From Armatimonadota bacterium (GTDB taxonomy: Bacteria; Armatimonadota; Fimbriimonadia; Fimbriimonadales; Fimbriimonadaceae), in the NCBI GenBank assembly GCA_018268255.1, contig JAFDWX010000005.1, positions 124,001 to 188,000 on the forward strand: a stretch of 64,000 bases of DNA, in the 5' to 3' direction. Shown one piece after another: positions 1 through 7,957 of this stretch. The translations under genes were made by a program, and so were the position numbers. How positions within the stretch are numbered: position 1 is the first letter of the stretch; every line of letters starts with the position of its first letter. The notes beneath the pieces were generated by a model. That model did no database searches, was not told the DNA's origin, and saw only the letters and a program-made list of their open reading frames with translations.

Positions 1-1110
1 CAGGATGCCATGCGGCCAGTTCTGCCGCGCGAGCACGAGAATTCTTCCGATCGAATCTCGATTGGCCTCGATCTCGGCCAGAGCTTCCTCGACCATGAGT
101 GCCTGCTGACTCTGGCGCTCGACGTTGAGTTCCTCAAGCTTGTCGGCAAGGACTTGGGCCTCGGCATGGTCACTCGTGAGGAGGAGTTCGAGCGCAAGCT
201 TCGAATCGTCGATGCGCCCTGCAGCATTCAGCCTGGGAGCGATTTTGTACCCGATGTCGAACGAGGAAACCCCCTTAGAACTGTCGCACGCCTTGCTGAT
301 CAGTGCCTTGAGTCCCGGCTTGCCAGATGCCGGCAAAGCAATGAGACCTTGGCGCACCATAATTCGATTTTCATCGACCAGAGGCATCAGATCGGCGACG
401 GTGCCAATAGCCACCAGATCTAAAAATTTGCTGGTAAATCGGTCCCGGCGAATGTCGAGTTCTTCGGTCAGCCCCAACAGCAACTTGAAGACGACTCCCA
501 CGCCGCATAGGTCTTTGAACGGATACTGGGAGTCCTTACGGTGCGGATTGACGACTGCTTGGGCTTCCGGAAGGGTCTCTTTGGGTAGGTGATGGTCGGT
601 TACGACGACACGCATCCCTAGTTCTTGGGCATACCGAATGTTGTTGTGGGCTGTCACTCCGCAGTCACAGGTCAGGAAGAGCTTTGCACCAGCATCGTGC
701 GCCATCCGGACTGCGATTTCATGGATGCCATAGCCCTCACGGAACCTGTGCGGGGTGTGACTGATGACCTTTGCTCCGATGGACCGGAGAAAGCGGGTGA
801 AGAGGGCAGCGCTCGTGACGCCGTCGGCATCGTAATCGCCATGGACAAAGATCGTCTCCCCTCGCTCCTTCGCACCAAGGATCTCGTCTTTGGCTTTCTC
901 GTAATCCGGCAACAGACGGGGATCATGGAGATCGTCGAGACCAGAAAAGAGAAACTTGTGCGCTTCGGCGGGATCGGCGAGGCCACGCGAGGCTAGGACG
1001 AGGGCAGTCAGGGGAGAGATGCCCAGCTCCTTCATGAGAATCCCCTCAGCCGCGACATTTCTTTCGGAAATGGACCAGTGTTTTGTCGCGGCGGAAGGGA
1101 TCTGCACCAT
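1..1110 (-). CDS. recJ: RecJ single-strand-specific 5'-3' exonuclease, N-terminal 370 residues (cut by window edge)
   Basis: Reading the minus strand from an ATG at 1110 gives an uninterrupted frame to the window edge. It shows the RecJ/DHH phosphoesterase motifs: motif I DYDADG at residues 92-97, TCDCG around 148-151 with the metal-binding Asp149, DHH at 172-174, and later APRLNAAGRID. Family knowledge: RecJ degrades single-stranded DNA 5' to 3' in recombination and mismatch repair, using Mn/Mg ions bound by these motifs. It begins 42 nt after nusG on the same strand and so probably shares the secE-nusG transcript. The C-terminal OB-fold half lies outside the window. Family assignment is very secure. 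Confidence 0.95.
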   Translation of the reverse strand, partial: MVQIPSAATKHWSISERNVAAEGILMKELGISPLTALVLASRGLADPAEAHKFLFSGLDDLHDPRLLPDYEKAKDEILGAKERGETIFVHGDYDADGVTSAALFTRFLRSIGAKVISHTPHRFREGYGIHEIAVRMAHDAGAKLFLTCDCGVTAHNNIRYAQELGMRVVVTDHHLPKETLPEAQAVVNPHRKDSQYPFKDLCGVGVVFKLLLGLTEELDIRRDRFTSKFLDLVAIGTVADLMPLVDENRIMVRQGLIALPASGKPGLKALISKACDSSKGVSSFDIGYKIAPRLNAAGRIDDSKLALELLLTSDHAEAQVLADKLEELNVERQSQQALMVEEALAEIEANRDSIGRILVLARQNWPHGIL

Positions 1111-1152
1111 ACTCACAAAGGACGAGTCAGCATGAGCTAACTCATCATCCTT

Positions 1153-1680
1153 TTACATTTTTTCAACCTGTGCAAAGTCGAGTTCCACCGGAGTTTCTCG
1201 ACCAAAGATGTTGATAAGTACTTTCAATTTTTCCTTATCGCTCGTAACCTCTTCGATCTTTCCGGTGTAGTCGCTAAACGGCCCTTCCACAACTCGGATA
1301 ATGTCGTTTTTGCTGTAGGCAACCCGAGGTGCTTCCTTGCTCGATTCCAGGTTCGTTAGAATTCGCTTAACTTCATAGTCTTCGAGAGGCACCGGCTTGT
1401 TGCCACTTTGAACGAATCCCGTAACACCGCTCGTCGACTTCACCAGCTTGTAGGTGTCATCCGTCAGGTTCATTTGGATCAAAATGTATCCAGGAAAAAC
1501 CTTTCGATCTACGAGTACGCGCTTGCCCGACCTAGTGGCCAGTTCTTGTTCGATAGGGATCAGGATTTCGTAAAGATCGATATCCCAATATCCTTCCACC
1601 ATTGCGCGGCGAGTTAAAACGTCTTTGACTTTATTTTCGTGTCCAGCAATAGTGTGGACTGCATACCAAGCTTTTGCCAT
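1153..1680 (-). CDS. nusG: Transcription termination/antitermination protein NusG
   Basis: The 175-residue product has the NusG N-terminal (NGN) domain beginning WYAVHTIAGHE, the central FPGYILIQM segment, and a C-terminal KOW domain with VVEGPFSDYTGKIEEV near residues 128-143. NusG binds RNA polymerase, suppresses pausing and links it to Rho or the ribosome. Length matches the compact family form without inserts. It starts 2 nt after the secE stop, the usual bacterial pairing. The usual rplK-rplA neighbours are not downstream; recJ follows instead. Confidence 0.97.
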   Translation of the reverse strand: MAKAWYAVHTIAGHENKVKDVLTRRAMVEGYWDIDLYEILIPIEQELATRSGKRVLVDRKVFPGYILIQMNLTDDTYKLVKSTSGVTGFVQSGNKPVPLEDYEVKRILTNLESSKEAPRVAYSKNDIIRVVEGPFSDYTGKIEEVTSDKEKLKVLINIFGRETPVELDFAQVEKM

Positions 1681-1682
1681 GG

Positions 1683-1928
1683 TTATTTCCCCGTAAGCAT
1701 TACCAATATCGCGTGAAACGCGGTGGAAAGTCCGTAAAGAAGCAGCACTGAGCCAAAACAGAGAATAACCACAACTCCTGTCAGACGATTGGTATCGTGG
1801 CGAGCGGGCCAGTGCACTTTTTTCATCTCAGTGACCGTATCCTGCCAAAAACCCTTCAATCCTCTTTTGCTTTTTGGTATGGGGATGTGGGATGGGGCCG
1901 TGATTTCGGGACCCTTGCGTTCACTCAT
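1683..1928 (-). CDS. secE: Preprotein translocase subunit SecE
   Basis: This 81-residue protein has the SecE pattern: a basic amphipathic stretch (KGFWQDTVTEMKKVHWPAR, residues 26-44) followed by one hydrophobic transmembrane helix (about 51-77). SecE clamps SecY in the Sec translocon. The frame is open further upstream to 2171, but the start at 1928 gives a normal family length and is preceded by AGGAAA about 7 nt away, so it is preferred. It lies 2 nt from nusG. Confidence 0.95.
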   Translation of the reverse strand: MSERKGPEITAPSHIPIPKSKRGLKGFWQDTVTEMKKVHWPARHDTNRLTGVVVILCFGSVLLLYGLSTAFHAILVMLTGK

Positions 1929-1991
1929 AGTCGTTTTTCCTAAATGCTGGGCAACCTCCACTAGGGACCGGGGGGTTGCTGGACATAACAC

Positions 1992-1997
1992 ATTATA
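1992..1997 (-). promoter_or_regulatory. Candidate -10 box for the secE-nusG-recJ operon
   Basis: On the minus strand a perfect TATAAT lies about 64 nt upstream of the secE ATG. No good -35 hexamer is visible at 16-18 nt (ATCGTA), so this rests on the -10 match and its placement ahead of an operon with no upstream same-strand gene. Confidence 0.45.
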
Positions 1998-2088
1998 CCG
2001 GCCCTTTGCTTCCGTACGATGCGGTTCGACAAAATTGGACCTGAATTCTCTCAGCGCGGACCGCCCATTTGTGGCTAAAGTGAATCTG

Positions 2089-3549
2089 ATGCTGGTCCCA
2101 TTGATTTTATTCTCGTCCACTGCGTTGAACCCAATCGGCATCCCCGTCGACGGCGGTTTTCTCCAAACCACCGAAGCTGGGTCGCTCGCCCGATTCCAAT
2201 ACTCGTACGACCCTCAAGCCGATTTCCAGGAGTTGTTCGCTAGAGCACAGTCCCAAGCTGGAAAGCGTCCGCCCAGAATAATCAAAGTGCTTCAGGTGAT
2301 TGTGCCAGACATCGAAGCTGAGGTTGTTCAGGCTGATGGCAAGAAAGAAAAAGCACAGTCCTCAATGAGCCGCGGAGAGCAGGAGTTGTGTCGCAGATAC
2401 TTCCAAGGTTATCAATCATTGGTGTTTGCCAATACAAACGGCGCAGCGCGGATCCAGCCATTTGAAATGGTTCTCAAAAAGCCGGTTAAGAACTTGGACC
2501 CGATGGGCAACGGAGCCTATTGGTTAAGTGCCCCGACCGCACTAGCCGGGGTCGAAAAGGCCATTCGAGAGAACTTCTTCGACAGCATATGCGTGTACTA
2601 CAAAAAGCCAGATAATGTCAAAGCTGGACTGCTCGGCGGGGCGATCGGCCGCGATTATGGAGTCCGCGGCAGCGCATTTTGGACGCAGTGGGTCCACGAT
2701 TGGAAAGCTCCGGTCGGGCCGCTCAATCCAAATGCCATCGTGTCACTGCACGAATGGCTCCATAACGTCAGCTACTACACCCATCAGGTGATGGGTTTCA
2801 CCGCTGTCCCGGACTGCCACGCTGCCGAAGAGCACGGCTATTGGAGCCGAGATGGTGGCTATCCGCAATGGCAGGCGTGGAACCGCGACCTTGTTGGGAA
2901 GTTGATTCCGAGCGAGGTTTGGTACCGCTTCGATACTCGGTCACCGGAACGTGCTCCTTCCAGTCCCGCAAAGGGTGAAGAAATCGCCCCGGGGAAGTTC
3001 TACAGCTGGCAGCAAGTTTCGGGCGAATGGATGTCCAAGCTTCCGAAACTGACCGACAAGGGCCTTGCCCAGATGACCGGGATCACGGATCTCGAACTGA
3101 AGCTTGAGCAGTTCAGCGATCAGGCGGTCTGCTTGCGATTGACTACATCATCCGTTGTGGCATCCACGTACTCCACACAGGGCCTGGAGAGCCTGCCCGT
3201 GCGCTTGGACAATGTCCTCGCCATGAAACGGCTGTCCAAAGAGCCAGAGCTGGATGATCCGCGCGGCGGATACGGCTCTGCGCCGATAGAGAGCATCGCC
3301 TGGATACGACCGAAGGGAGCCGCAGGCGAAGCGCCGGATCTGGTTTTGGTCCGAACGGATATCGCAGGTCCGGTGATGCGGCTGTTGGATACCGTAGGGC
3401 GTCCGGCAGACCGTTCGGTGATTGGGTATATCCACCGTACAGAGCCAAAAACGAATGAGCAGGTAACCCTTATTGCTCTGAAGGTTCGTTTGGCAAACCC
3501 GAATTCCCCAACCGAGGTTGGGCTTCTCAAGCTAGGCAAAAAATCTTAG
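2089..3549 (+). CDS. Exported protein of unknown family with an HEWLH zinc-protease-like motif
   Basis: I do not recognise the family. The frame is open from 1789, but its first 100 codons lie opposite and just upstream of secE. The ATG at 2089 starts a hydrophobic signal-like segment (MLVPLILFSSTALNPIG), giving 486 residues. HEWLH at residues 221-225 fits the HExxH zinc signature and is followed by a segment rich in His and Glu (CHAAEEHGYW) that could hold a third ligand. The remainder shows no repeats or membrane spans. It ends 10 nt before the M42 peptidase gene, so the two may be cotranscribed. A metallopeptidase role is inference from the motif only. Confidence 0.7.
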   Translation: MLVPLILFSSTALNPIGIPVDGGFLQTTEAGSLARFQYSYDPQADFQELFARAQSQAGKRPPRIIKVLQVIVPDIEAEVVQADGKKEKAQSSMSRGEQELCRRYFQGYQSLVFANTNGAARIQPFEMVLKKPVKNLDPMGNGAYWLSAPTALAGVEKAIRENFFDSICVYYKKPDNVKAGLLGGAIGRDYGVRGSAFWTQWVHDWKAPVGPLNPNAIVSLHEWLHNVSYYTHQVMGFTAVPDCHAAEEHGYWSRDGGYPQWQAWNRDLVGKLIPSEVWYRFDTRSPERAPSSPAKGEEIAPGKFYSWQQVSGEWMSKLPKLTDKGLAQMTGITDLELKLEQFSDQAVCLRLTTSSVVASTYSTQGLESLPVRLDNVLAMKRLSKEPELDDPRGGYGSAPIESIAWIRPKGAAGEAPDLVLVRTDIAGPVMRLLDTVGRPADRSVIGYIHRTEPKTNEQVTLIALKVRLANPNSPTEVGLLKLGKKS

Positions 3550-3559
3550 GCTAAATAAC

Positions 3560-4621
3560 ATGAATCAACCGCTACTCAAACGACTGACCGAAGCCCATGG
3601 CATCCCAGGTCAGGAAACAGCCATCCGCGCGATCGTCAAAGAAGAACTGAAGGGATTGTGCGAATTTGAAACCGACCTGATGGGCAACCTGATTTGCACC
3701 AAAAAAGCCACGAAGCCTCCCAAATCCGGTGCGGCCAAGCGTGTGATGCTGGCTGCGCACATGGACGAAATCGGCTTTGTCGTCCGCTTCATCGACGGAT
3801 CCGGTTTTCTGCGCTTGCAGCCCCTCGGCGGATGGGATCCTCGTCAGATGGCGTCCCAGCGGGTTATCGTTCACACCCAAAAGGGACCCATCAACGGGCT
3901 ACTGGGTTTGGAGAGCAAACCGAAGCACATGCTCTCCGCCGAGGAAGCTAACAAGGCGCCGGCAGTGGATCAGTATTTTGTGGATTGCGGTCTTTCGGGA
4001 GATGAAGCCAAAGCCCAGGTACGACTCGGCGACATGGTGACCATGAATCGTGCATTCCAAACCATGGGCAAGCTGATGACTTGCAAGGCGATGGACGACC
4101 GTGTTGCGGTGTACACCATGATCGAGGCCATGCGAGCGGTCAAGGACCACTCAGTGGATATCGTGGGAGTGGCAACGGTACAGGAGGAGATCGGACTCCG
4201 CGGCGCATCGGCGTCCGGCTGGGCCGTCAAGCCCGATGTCGTGGTGGCAATCGACATCACACTCGCGAACGACATCCCAGGGATTAAGGAGCAAGATCAA
4301 ATCACCCGTTTGGGTGAAGGAACGGCAATCAAAATTCTGGACTCGTCATTGATCTGCCACCCGCTGTTGGTGGACCACTTCCGAACCGTCGCGGAAAAGA
4401 ACAAAATTTCGCATCAGATGGAAGTACTGCCAGCTGGTGGAACGGATGCGGGCGGCATCCAACGCCTGCACGGTGGCATCCCGGCGTTTACGCTCTCCAT
4501 TCCCTGCCGATATGTTCACACTGTGAATGAAACAGTTCACAGTGATGATGTGGATGCCTCGGTCCAGATTTTGGCCAAGTATCTTGAAGACGCCCACAAC
4601 GGCAAATACACCTGGGATTGA
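3560..4621 (+). CDS. M42 family metallopeptidase (glutamyl aminopeptidase / FrvX-like)
   Basis: The 353-residue product matches the M42 family of cytosolic, tetrahedral dodecameric aminopeptidases. Visible motifs are LAAHMDEIGF with zinc ligand His67 and Asp69, the AMDDR segment carrying the bridging Asp, the catalytic VQEEIGLRGA, AIDIT, and the C-terminal zinc histidine in YVHTVNETVHSDD. These enzymes trim N-terminal residues from peptides; some relatives were annotated as cellulases in error. There is no signal peptide, so it acts in the cytoplasm. A strong hairpin follows the stop codon. Confidence 0.93.
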   Translation: MNQPLLKRLTEAHGIPGQETAIRAIVKEELKGLCEFETDLMGNLICTKKATKPPKSGAAKRVMLAAHMDEIGFVVRFIDGSGFLRLQPLGGWDPRQMASQRVIVHTQKGPINGLLGLESKPKHMLSAEEANKAPAVDQYFVDCGLSGDEAKAQVRLGDMVTMNRAFQTMGKLMTCKAMDDRVAVYTMIEAMRAVKDHSVDIVGVATVQEEIGLRGASASGWAVKPDVVVAIDITLANDIPGIKEQDQITRLGEGTAIKILDSSLICHPLLVDHFRTVAEKNKISHQMEVLPAGGTDAGGIQRLHGGIPAFTLSIPCRYVHTVNETVHSDDVDASVQILAKYLEDAHNGKYTWD

Positions 4622-4642
4622 TCCACCATCGGCGTTGTTTTC

Positions 4643-4672
4643 ACGGGGATGTGATAAAAATCACATCCCCGT
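4643..4672 (+). terminator. Perfect 12-bp hairpin after the M42 peptidase gene
   Basis: ACGGGGATGTGA pairs perfectly with TCACATCCCCGT around a TAAAAA loop, 21 nt after the stop. The following TGTGTTCT is only moderately T-rich, so it is a probable but imperfect intrinsic terminator. Confidence 0.6.
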
Positions 4673-4710
4673 TGTGTTCTCTGTAACACACTTGGCTCGG
4701 TCCTGAATCC

Positions 4711-4716
4711 TATAAC
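4711..4716 (+). promoter_or_regulatory. Candidate -10 box of the exported caspase operon
   Basis: TATAAC lies 53 nt before the ATG at 4769 and directly downstream of the 4643-4672 terminator, where a new transcript is expected. No clear -35 box at normal spacing was found. Confidence 0.3.
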
Positions 4717-4768
4717 AAACACGGTTCCGTCCATTAAGGATATATTTCGAACCATAGAGGGATAAAAA

Positions 4769-5710
4769 ATGAAGGGCACGTTAAGAACCACCATTCTCTT
4801 GGGCTTGGCTCTCCTGGGAGCCACACCTGCACTCTGCAACTATTACGCCGAACCAGAAGAAAAGGAAGAAGCCACATATCGATTGGCGATTCCCGCCTTC
4901 ATCGTGCCGACTTCGATTGTGGAATCGGTCGGTCGATATTCCAGCGACCTGACGCAGGCCTATATGCGGGAGCAAATGGCAGACCTCCTCACGGAGCGCA
5001 TCAAAGAGGAAAGCCCCGATGTAGTCCTCTTGGAACGGCGCGAACTCGATCAAGCACTCAATGAGCTTGGCTTGGACGAGTCTGGACTCATGGAGACGGA
5101 CGGCGCAGTTCGATTGGGAAAGATGAAGAAGGCAAACTTCATCGTCATCGGCACGGTCTCGAGCATCAGCATCGGCGATGTTCCGGAAAACAGACGCTCG
5201 GTGATGGAATACGGGAAGGATGTAAAGGAAACCGTCGTTACCATTTCCGCGAGATTGGTGAATGTGGAAACCGCTGAGATCATCGTTACTCAGAACGTTT
5301 CGGGACGAGAGCGACTCGGCGTCATATCCAGCGATGCGCGAAACATCAAGAGCTTTTCCGATACTGTGATCAAAGCAGCTAACTATGCTGCTACAGAAAT
5401 TGAAAAGACATTCCGGCCGTTCTTCAACCCATTAGTCGAAGCCAAAGCGATCAGCAAAGATACGACGGATATCATTTTGCAGAAAGGAAAAGCTCACGGG
5501 CTAAAGAAAGGCGAACTCTTCAGAATCTACGGCATTAAGAGTAGGGACAAGGCGACTGGTTTTGAGGATCGTGAATTCCTTGGTACCGTCGAGGTGGTGG
5601 AAGTGCAGGCACAAGCGTGCCGCTGCAAGTTCAAATCTGAACCGACCATGCACCCCACCAAGTTCAAGAACGGTCTCAAGGCTATTCCCATCGCATTGGA
5701 CAAGGATTGA
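4769..5710 (+). CDS. Exported CsgG-like protein with C-terminal FlgT-type domain
   Basis: The 313-residue protein has a clear signal peptide (about residues 1-23, LLGLALLGATPALC). Residues 30-190 resemble the CsgG/TolB-like periplasmic fold: VVLLERRELDQALNELGL, then a D-x-x-x-x-RLGK segment and ANFIVIGTVSSI, the usual CsgG landmarks. The last 80 residues (IILQKGKAHGLKKGELFRIY onward) resemble the FlgT C-terminal beta domain. Such proteins are envelope assembly or channel factors; here the target is unknown. It begins an operon: the next gene starts 5 nt downstream and a caspase gene follows. Family call is by motif, not by search. Confidence 0.75.
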   Translation: MKGTLRTTILLGLALLGATPALCNYYAEPEEKEEATYRLAIPAFIVPTSIVESVGRYSSDLTQAYMREQMADLLTERIKEESPDVVLLERRELDQALNELGLDESGLMETDGAVRLGKMKKANFIVIGTVSSISIGDVPENRRSVMEYGKDVKETVVTISARLVNVETAEIIVTQNVSGRERLGVISSDARNIKSFSDTVIKAANYAATEIEKTFRPFFNPLVEAKAISKDTTDIILQKGKAHGLKKGELFRIYGIKSRDKATGFEDREFLGTVEVVEVQAQACRCKFKSEPTMHPTKFKNGLKAIPIALDKD

Positions 5711-5715
5711 TCGCC

Positions 5716-6477
5716 ATGGCACGAGCTTTTGCTTTCCTAACGGCACTCGCAGGATTGAGTACTGCGTTATCGGCAATACCCATCCAAAAAGGGCCAGAAG
5801 AGGATCTCTTATCGCAAGTCAAGCCGATCTTTATCCGGTCGATTCCGGCGAAAGTCATGACTCTTATTGGATACGACGATCCAAACGAGTTTGCGCAAGA
5901 CTCTGAGTTTGGTCTGACACAACAAGAGTACACGGCTATCAACGAAATCGTCGGAGCGGTGATCGACAAGTCCCAAAAGGTGTTTTTGGAGAACTTCAAA
6001 AAGATTGACGCAAAGAACGACGAGGATTTGCAGAAGAAGGCCAATGAACTTGTGGACTCGATTTGCAAAGTCATAGCGGGCATGGAATCTGACTTTCTCA
6101 AACCGCTTTCCAGTAAAAAGCAGAAGAGATTCGAACAGATTGCCACTTGGATCGCAGGTCCAGGGTGCCTGGTGGAAGATCAGCGCATCCAGTCCGCAGG
6201 AACGTCGGCGATTCTCAAGAAGATCAGTCTCGACGCCCAGCAGAAGAAACGCCTGGTCGATCTGGTGAATCAATTCCGAGAAGCTCTTGCTGATTACAGA
6301 AGACCGGACATCTATGACCCGATGGATGAACAGCAAGTCAAGGCCGCCTATGCCAAAGACTGGCAGACGTTTGAGACATTTGACCAGAAAATTTTGCAAG
6401 TTCTCACTCCAACACAGCGAAAAGTTTGGGAGCAATACAGAGGCTCCAAGTTTCGCATGGCTCAACCCAAGTGGTAG
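5716..6477 (+). CDS. Exported alpha-helical protein of unknown function, middle gene of caspase operon
   Basis: The 253-residue product begins with a signal peptide (MARAFAFLTALAGLSTALSA). The rest is mostly charged, helix-favouring sequence (for example FKKIDAKNDEDLQKKANEL and repeated LTPTQRKVW-type segments) with no Cys-rich or catalytic motif I recognise. The ATG at 5716 is chosen over an upstream TTG because it starts the signal peptide directly. It is 5 nt after the CsgG-like gene and 16 nt before the caspase gene, so it is very likely translated from the same mRNA. No function is claimed. Confidence 0.75.
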   Translation: MARAFAFLTALAGLSTALSAIPIQKGPEEDLLSQVKPIFIRSIPAKVMTLIGYDDPNEFAQDSEFGLTQQEYTAINEIVGAVIDKSQKVFLENFKKIDAKNDEDLQKKANELVDSICKVIAGMESDFLKPLSSKKQKRFEQIATWIAGPGCLVEDQRIQSAGTSAILKKISLDAQQKKRLVDLVNQFREALADYRRPDIYDPMDEQQVKAAYAKDWQTFETFDQKILQVLTPTQRKVWEQYRGSKFRMAQPKW

Positions 6478-6493
6478 TTAAATCGAGGGCACT

Positions 6494-7882
6494 ATGAAAC
6501 ACTTTAATAAAGTCACTATTCTGGCATTATTGGCAACAGTCACAATGCTGCCGACATTGGCTCAGGCAAAACGCTATGTCTTATCAGTCGGCGTGGTCCA
6601 ATCCCGCGACACGCTGAGATACACACTCAACGACGCAATTCTTGTAAAAGAAATGCTTTCGCAAGATGATAGCGAAGTTGTGGTTCTTACCAGTGATGGT
6701 AAGGGGCAAGGAATGCCGACCAAGGATAACATCTACAAGACTCTGCGGGATATGATCGGAAAAGCCGGATCAGAGGATACGGTTTGGTTCTACTATTCCG
6801 GACATGGTTCAACTGATGGTAACGAGAGCATCCTTTGCACATACGGCTATCTGGAGAATCCGAGAACTGAGTACATTTCGGCGAATGCTTTGCGAAAGGA
6901 AATCGATTCGAAGTCGCACTGCAAGGGTTTTGTAATGGTCTTGGATGCATGCCATTCTGGTTCCTTAAAGGCATTGCCAGGCTTGCCACTGTCTCAAGTT
7001 TTTGCGCCTATCAAAGGCATTTCAACTTGGGCATCCTGTGAAATCGGCGAGACATCGCTGGAGCTTCCGGAACTCAAGCATGGGCTTTTCACCTATGTCT
7101 TTGCCAGAGGCATCGCAGGCGCGGCTGCTGGCAAGGATACAACGGTTACCCTGAGCGACCTGAAGAACTACGTGACCAAAACCACAGCCGATTGGGCGAA
7201 GAAGTTTGCCCAGCATCCCCAGAATCCTGTGATTACGTTTACCGAGGGCAGCGGATCGACGCCGGTGGGTCAAACAAACGATGACGCCCTGACGCAAGTG
7301 CCGGAACCGACCCCCGATCAACAGGTGGCACGCCCCACTGAGCCACTTCCGCCCGGCGTGATTGTGACGTTTGAGGCAGCTGGGTCCACCACGGCCGAGT
7401 CCACCGAAGATGTCGAAACGGTGTTTCGCCAACAGCTTCTGGAAGGCAACTACCCGGTTGTCAGTTCAGAGCAGGCGACAGACATGCTCACGGTTCTCCG
7501 CAATCGAGATAGCGCCCAAGCCGCGCAACAGGCGCAGCGGATGTTCTGCCGGTTCCTCCTTCGTGGCAAGGTGACCGTGAAGACTCGAAGCACCACCGTA
7601 GGCAAGCGAACGGTTTTCGTTGCCGCCGTGACCATCAACGGACAGGTGGTGGACAGCGACGGCAGCGTGCTGGTTTCGCTCAACACGGATAGCGGTGAGG
7701 GAGTGCCAGTGGAAGGACAAGGCTTTTCCGAAGATCGAGCAATCAAGGTAGGCGTTCGGAAAGCTGCCGAGGCGGCGGTGAAAATCGCTATGCCAGCCAT
7801 GGACAAAGTCGTGCGACCCCGGTTAACGCAGGGTGGCAAAACCGCAGAGATCCTGAAGTTCGAGCAGATGATTGGTTTGTAG
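6494..7882 (+). CDS. Exported caspase-fold (C14, metacaspase-like) peptidase
   Basis: The 462-residue protein has a signal peptide (residues 1-25, ending AQA). A C14 caspase domain spans about 26-235: RYTLNDAILVKEML, the catalytic histidine in YYSGHG (His104), the catalytic cysteine in LDACHSG (Cys153) and the substrate-pocket region ASCEIGETS with HGLFTYVFARGI. A proline-rich linker (260-290) leads to a C-terminal beta domain (about 290-462) resembling the CsgG/FlgT/LPP20 type. Both catalytic residues are intact, so an active Cys protease cutting after basic or acidic residues is plausible. It closes a three-gene exported operon. Confidence 0.88.
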   Translation: MKHFNKVTILALLATVTMLPTLAQAKRYVLSVGVVQSRDTLRYTLNDAILVKEMLSQDDSEVVVLTSDGKGQGMPTKDNIYKTLRDMIGKAGSEDTVWFYYSGHGSTDGNESILCTYGYLENPRTEYISANALRKEIDSKSHCKGFVMVLDACHSGSLKALPGLPLSQVFAPIKGISTWASCEIGETSLELPELKHGLFTYVFARGIAGAAAGKDTTVTLSDLKNYVTKTTADWAKKFAQHPQNPVITFTEGSGSTPVGQTNDDALTQVPEPTPDQQVARPTEPLPPGVIVTFEAAGSTTAESTEDVETVFRQQLLEGNYPVVSSEQATDMLTVLRNRDSAQAAQQAQRMFCRFLLRGKVTVKTRSTTVGKRTVFVAAVTINGQVVDSDGSVLVSLNTDSGEGVPVEGQGFSEDRAIKVGVRKAAEAAVKIAMPAMDKVVRPRLTQGGKTAEILKFEQMIGL

Positions 7883-7915
7883 ACCTTCCCTCTTGTGAGT
7901 CCTTCAAAAAAGAAA

Positions 7916-7941
7916 GGGGCCGGAGCTTTGCTCCCGGCCCC
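7916..7941. terminator. Hairpin terminator between converging caspase and glgP genes
   Basis: GGGGCCGGAG pairs with CTCCCGGCCCC (one bulged C) around a short loop. It is preceded by an A-run and followed by AATTTATATAAT, and sits between two convergent genes, so it can serve both strands. Confidence 0.7.
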
Positions 7942-7957
7942 AATTTATATAATGGGC

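Noticed and set aside
1789-2088. N-terminal 100-codon extension of the HEWLH protein
   Set aside because: It overlaps secE and the secE promoter antisense and lacks a signal; the ATG at 2089 begins a signal-like segment.
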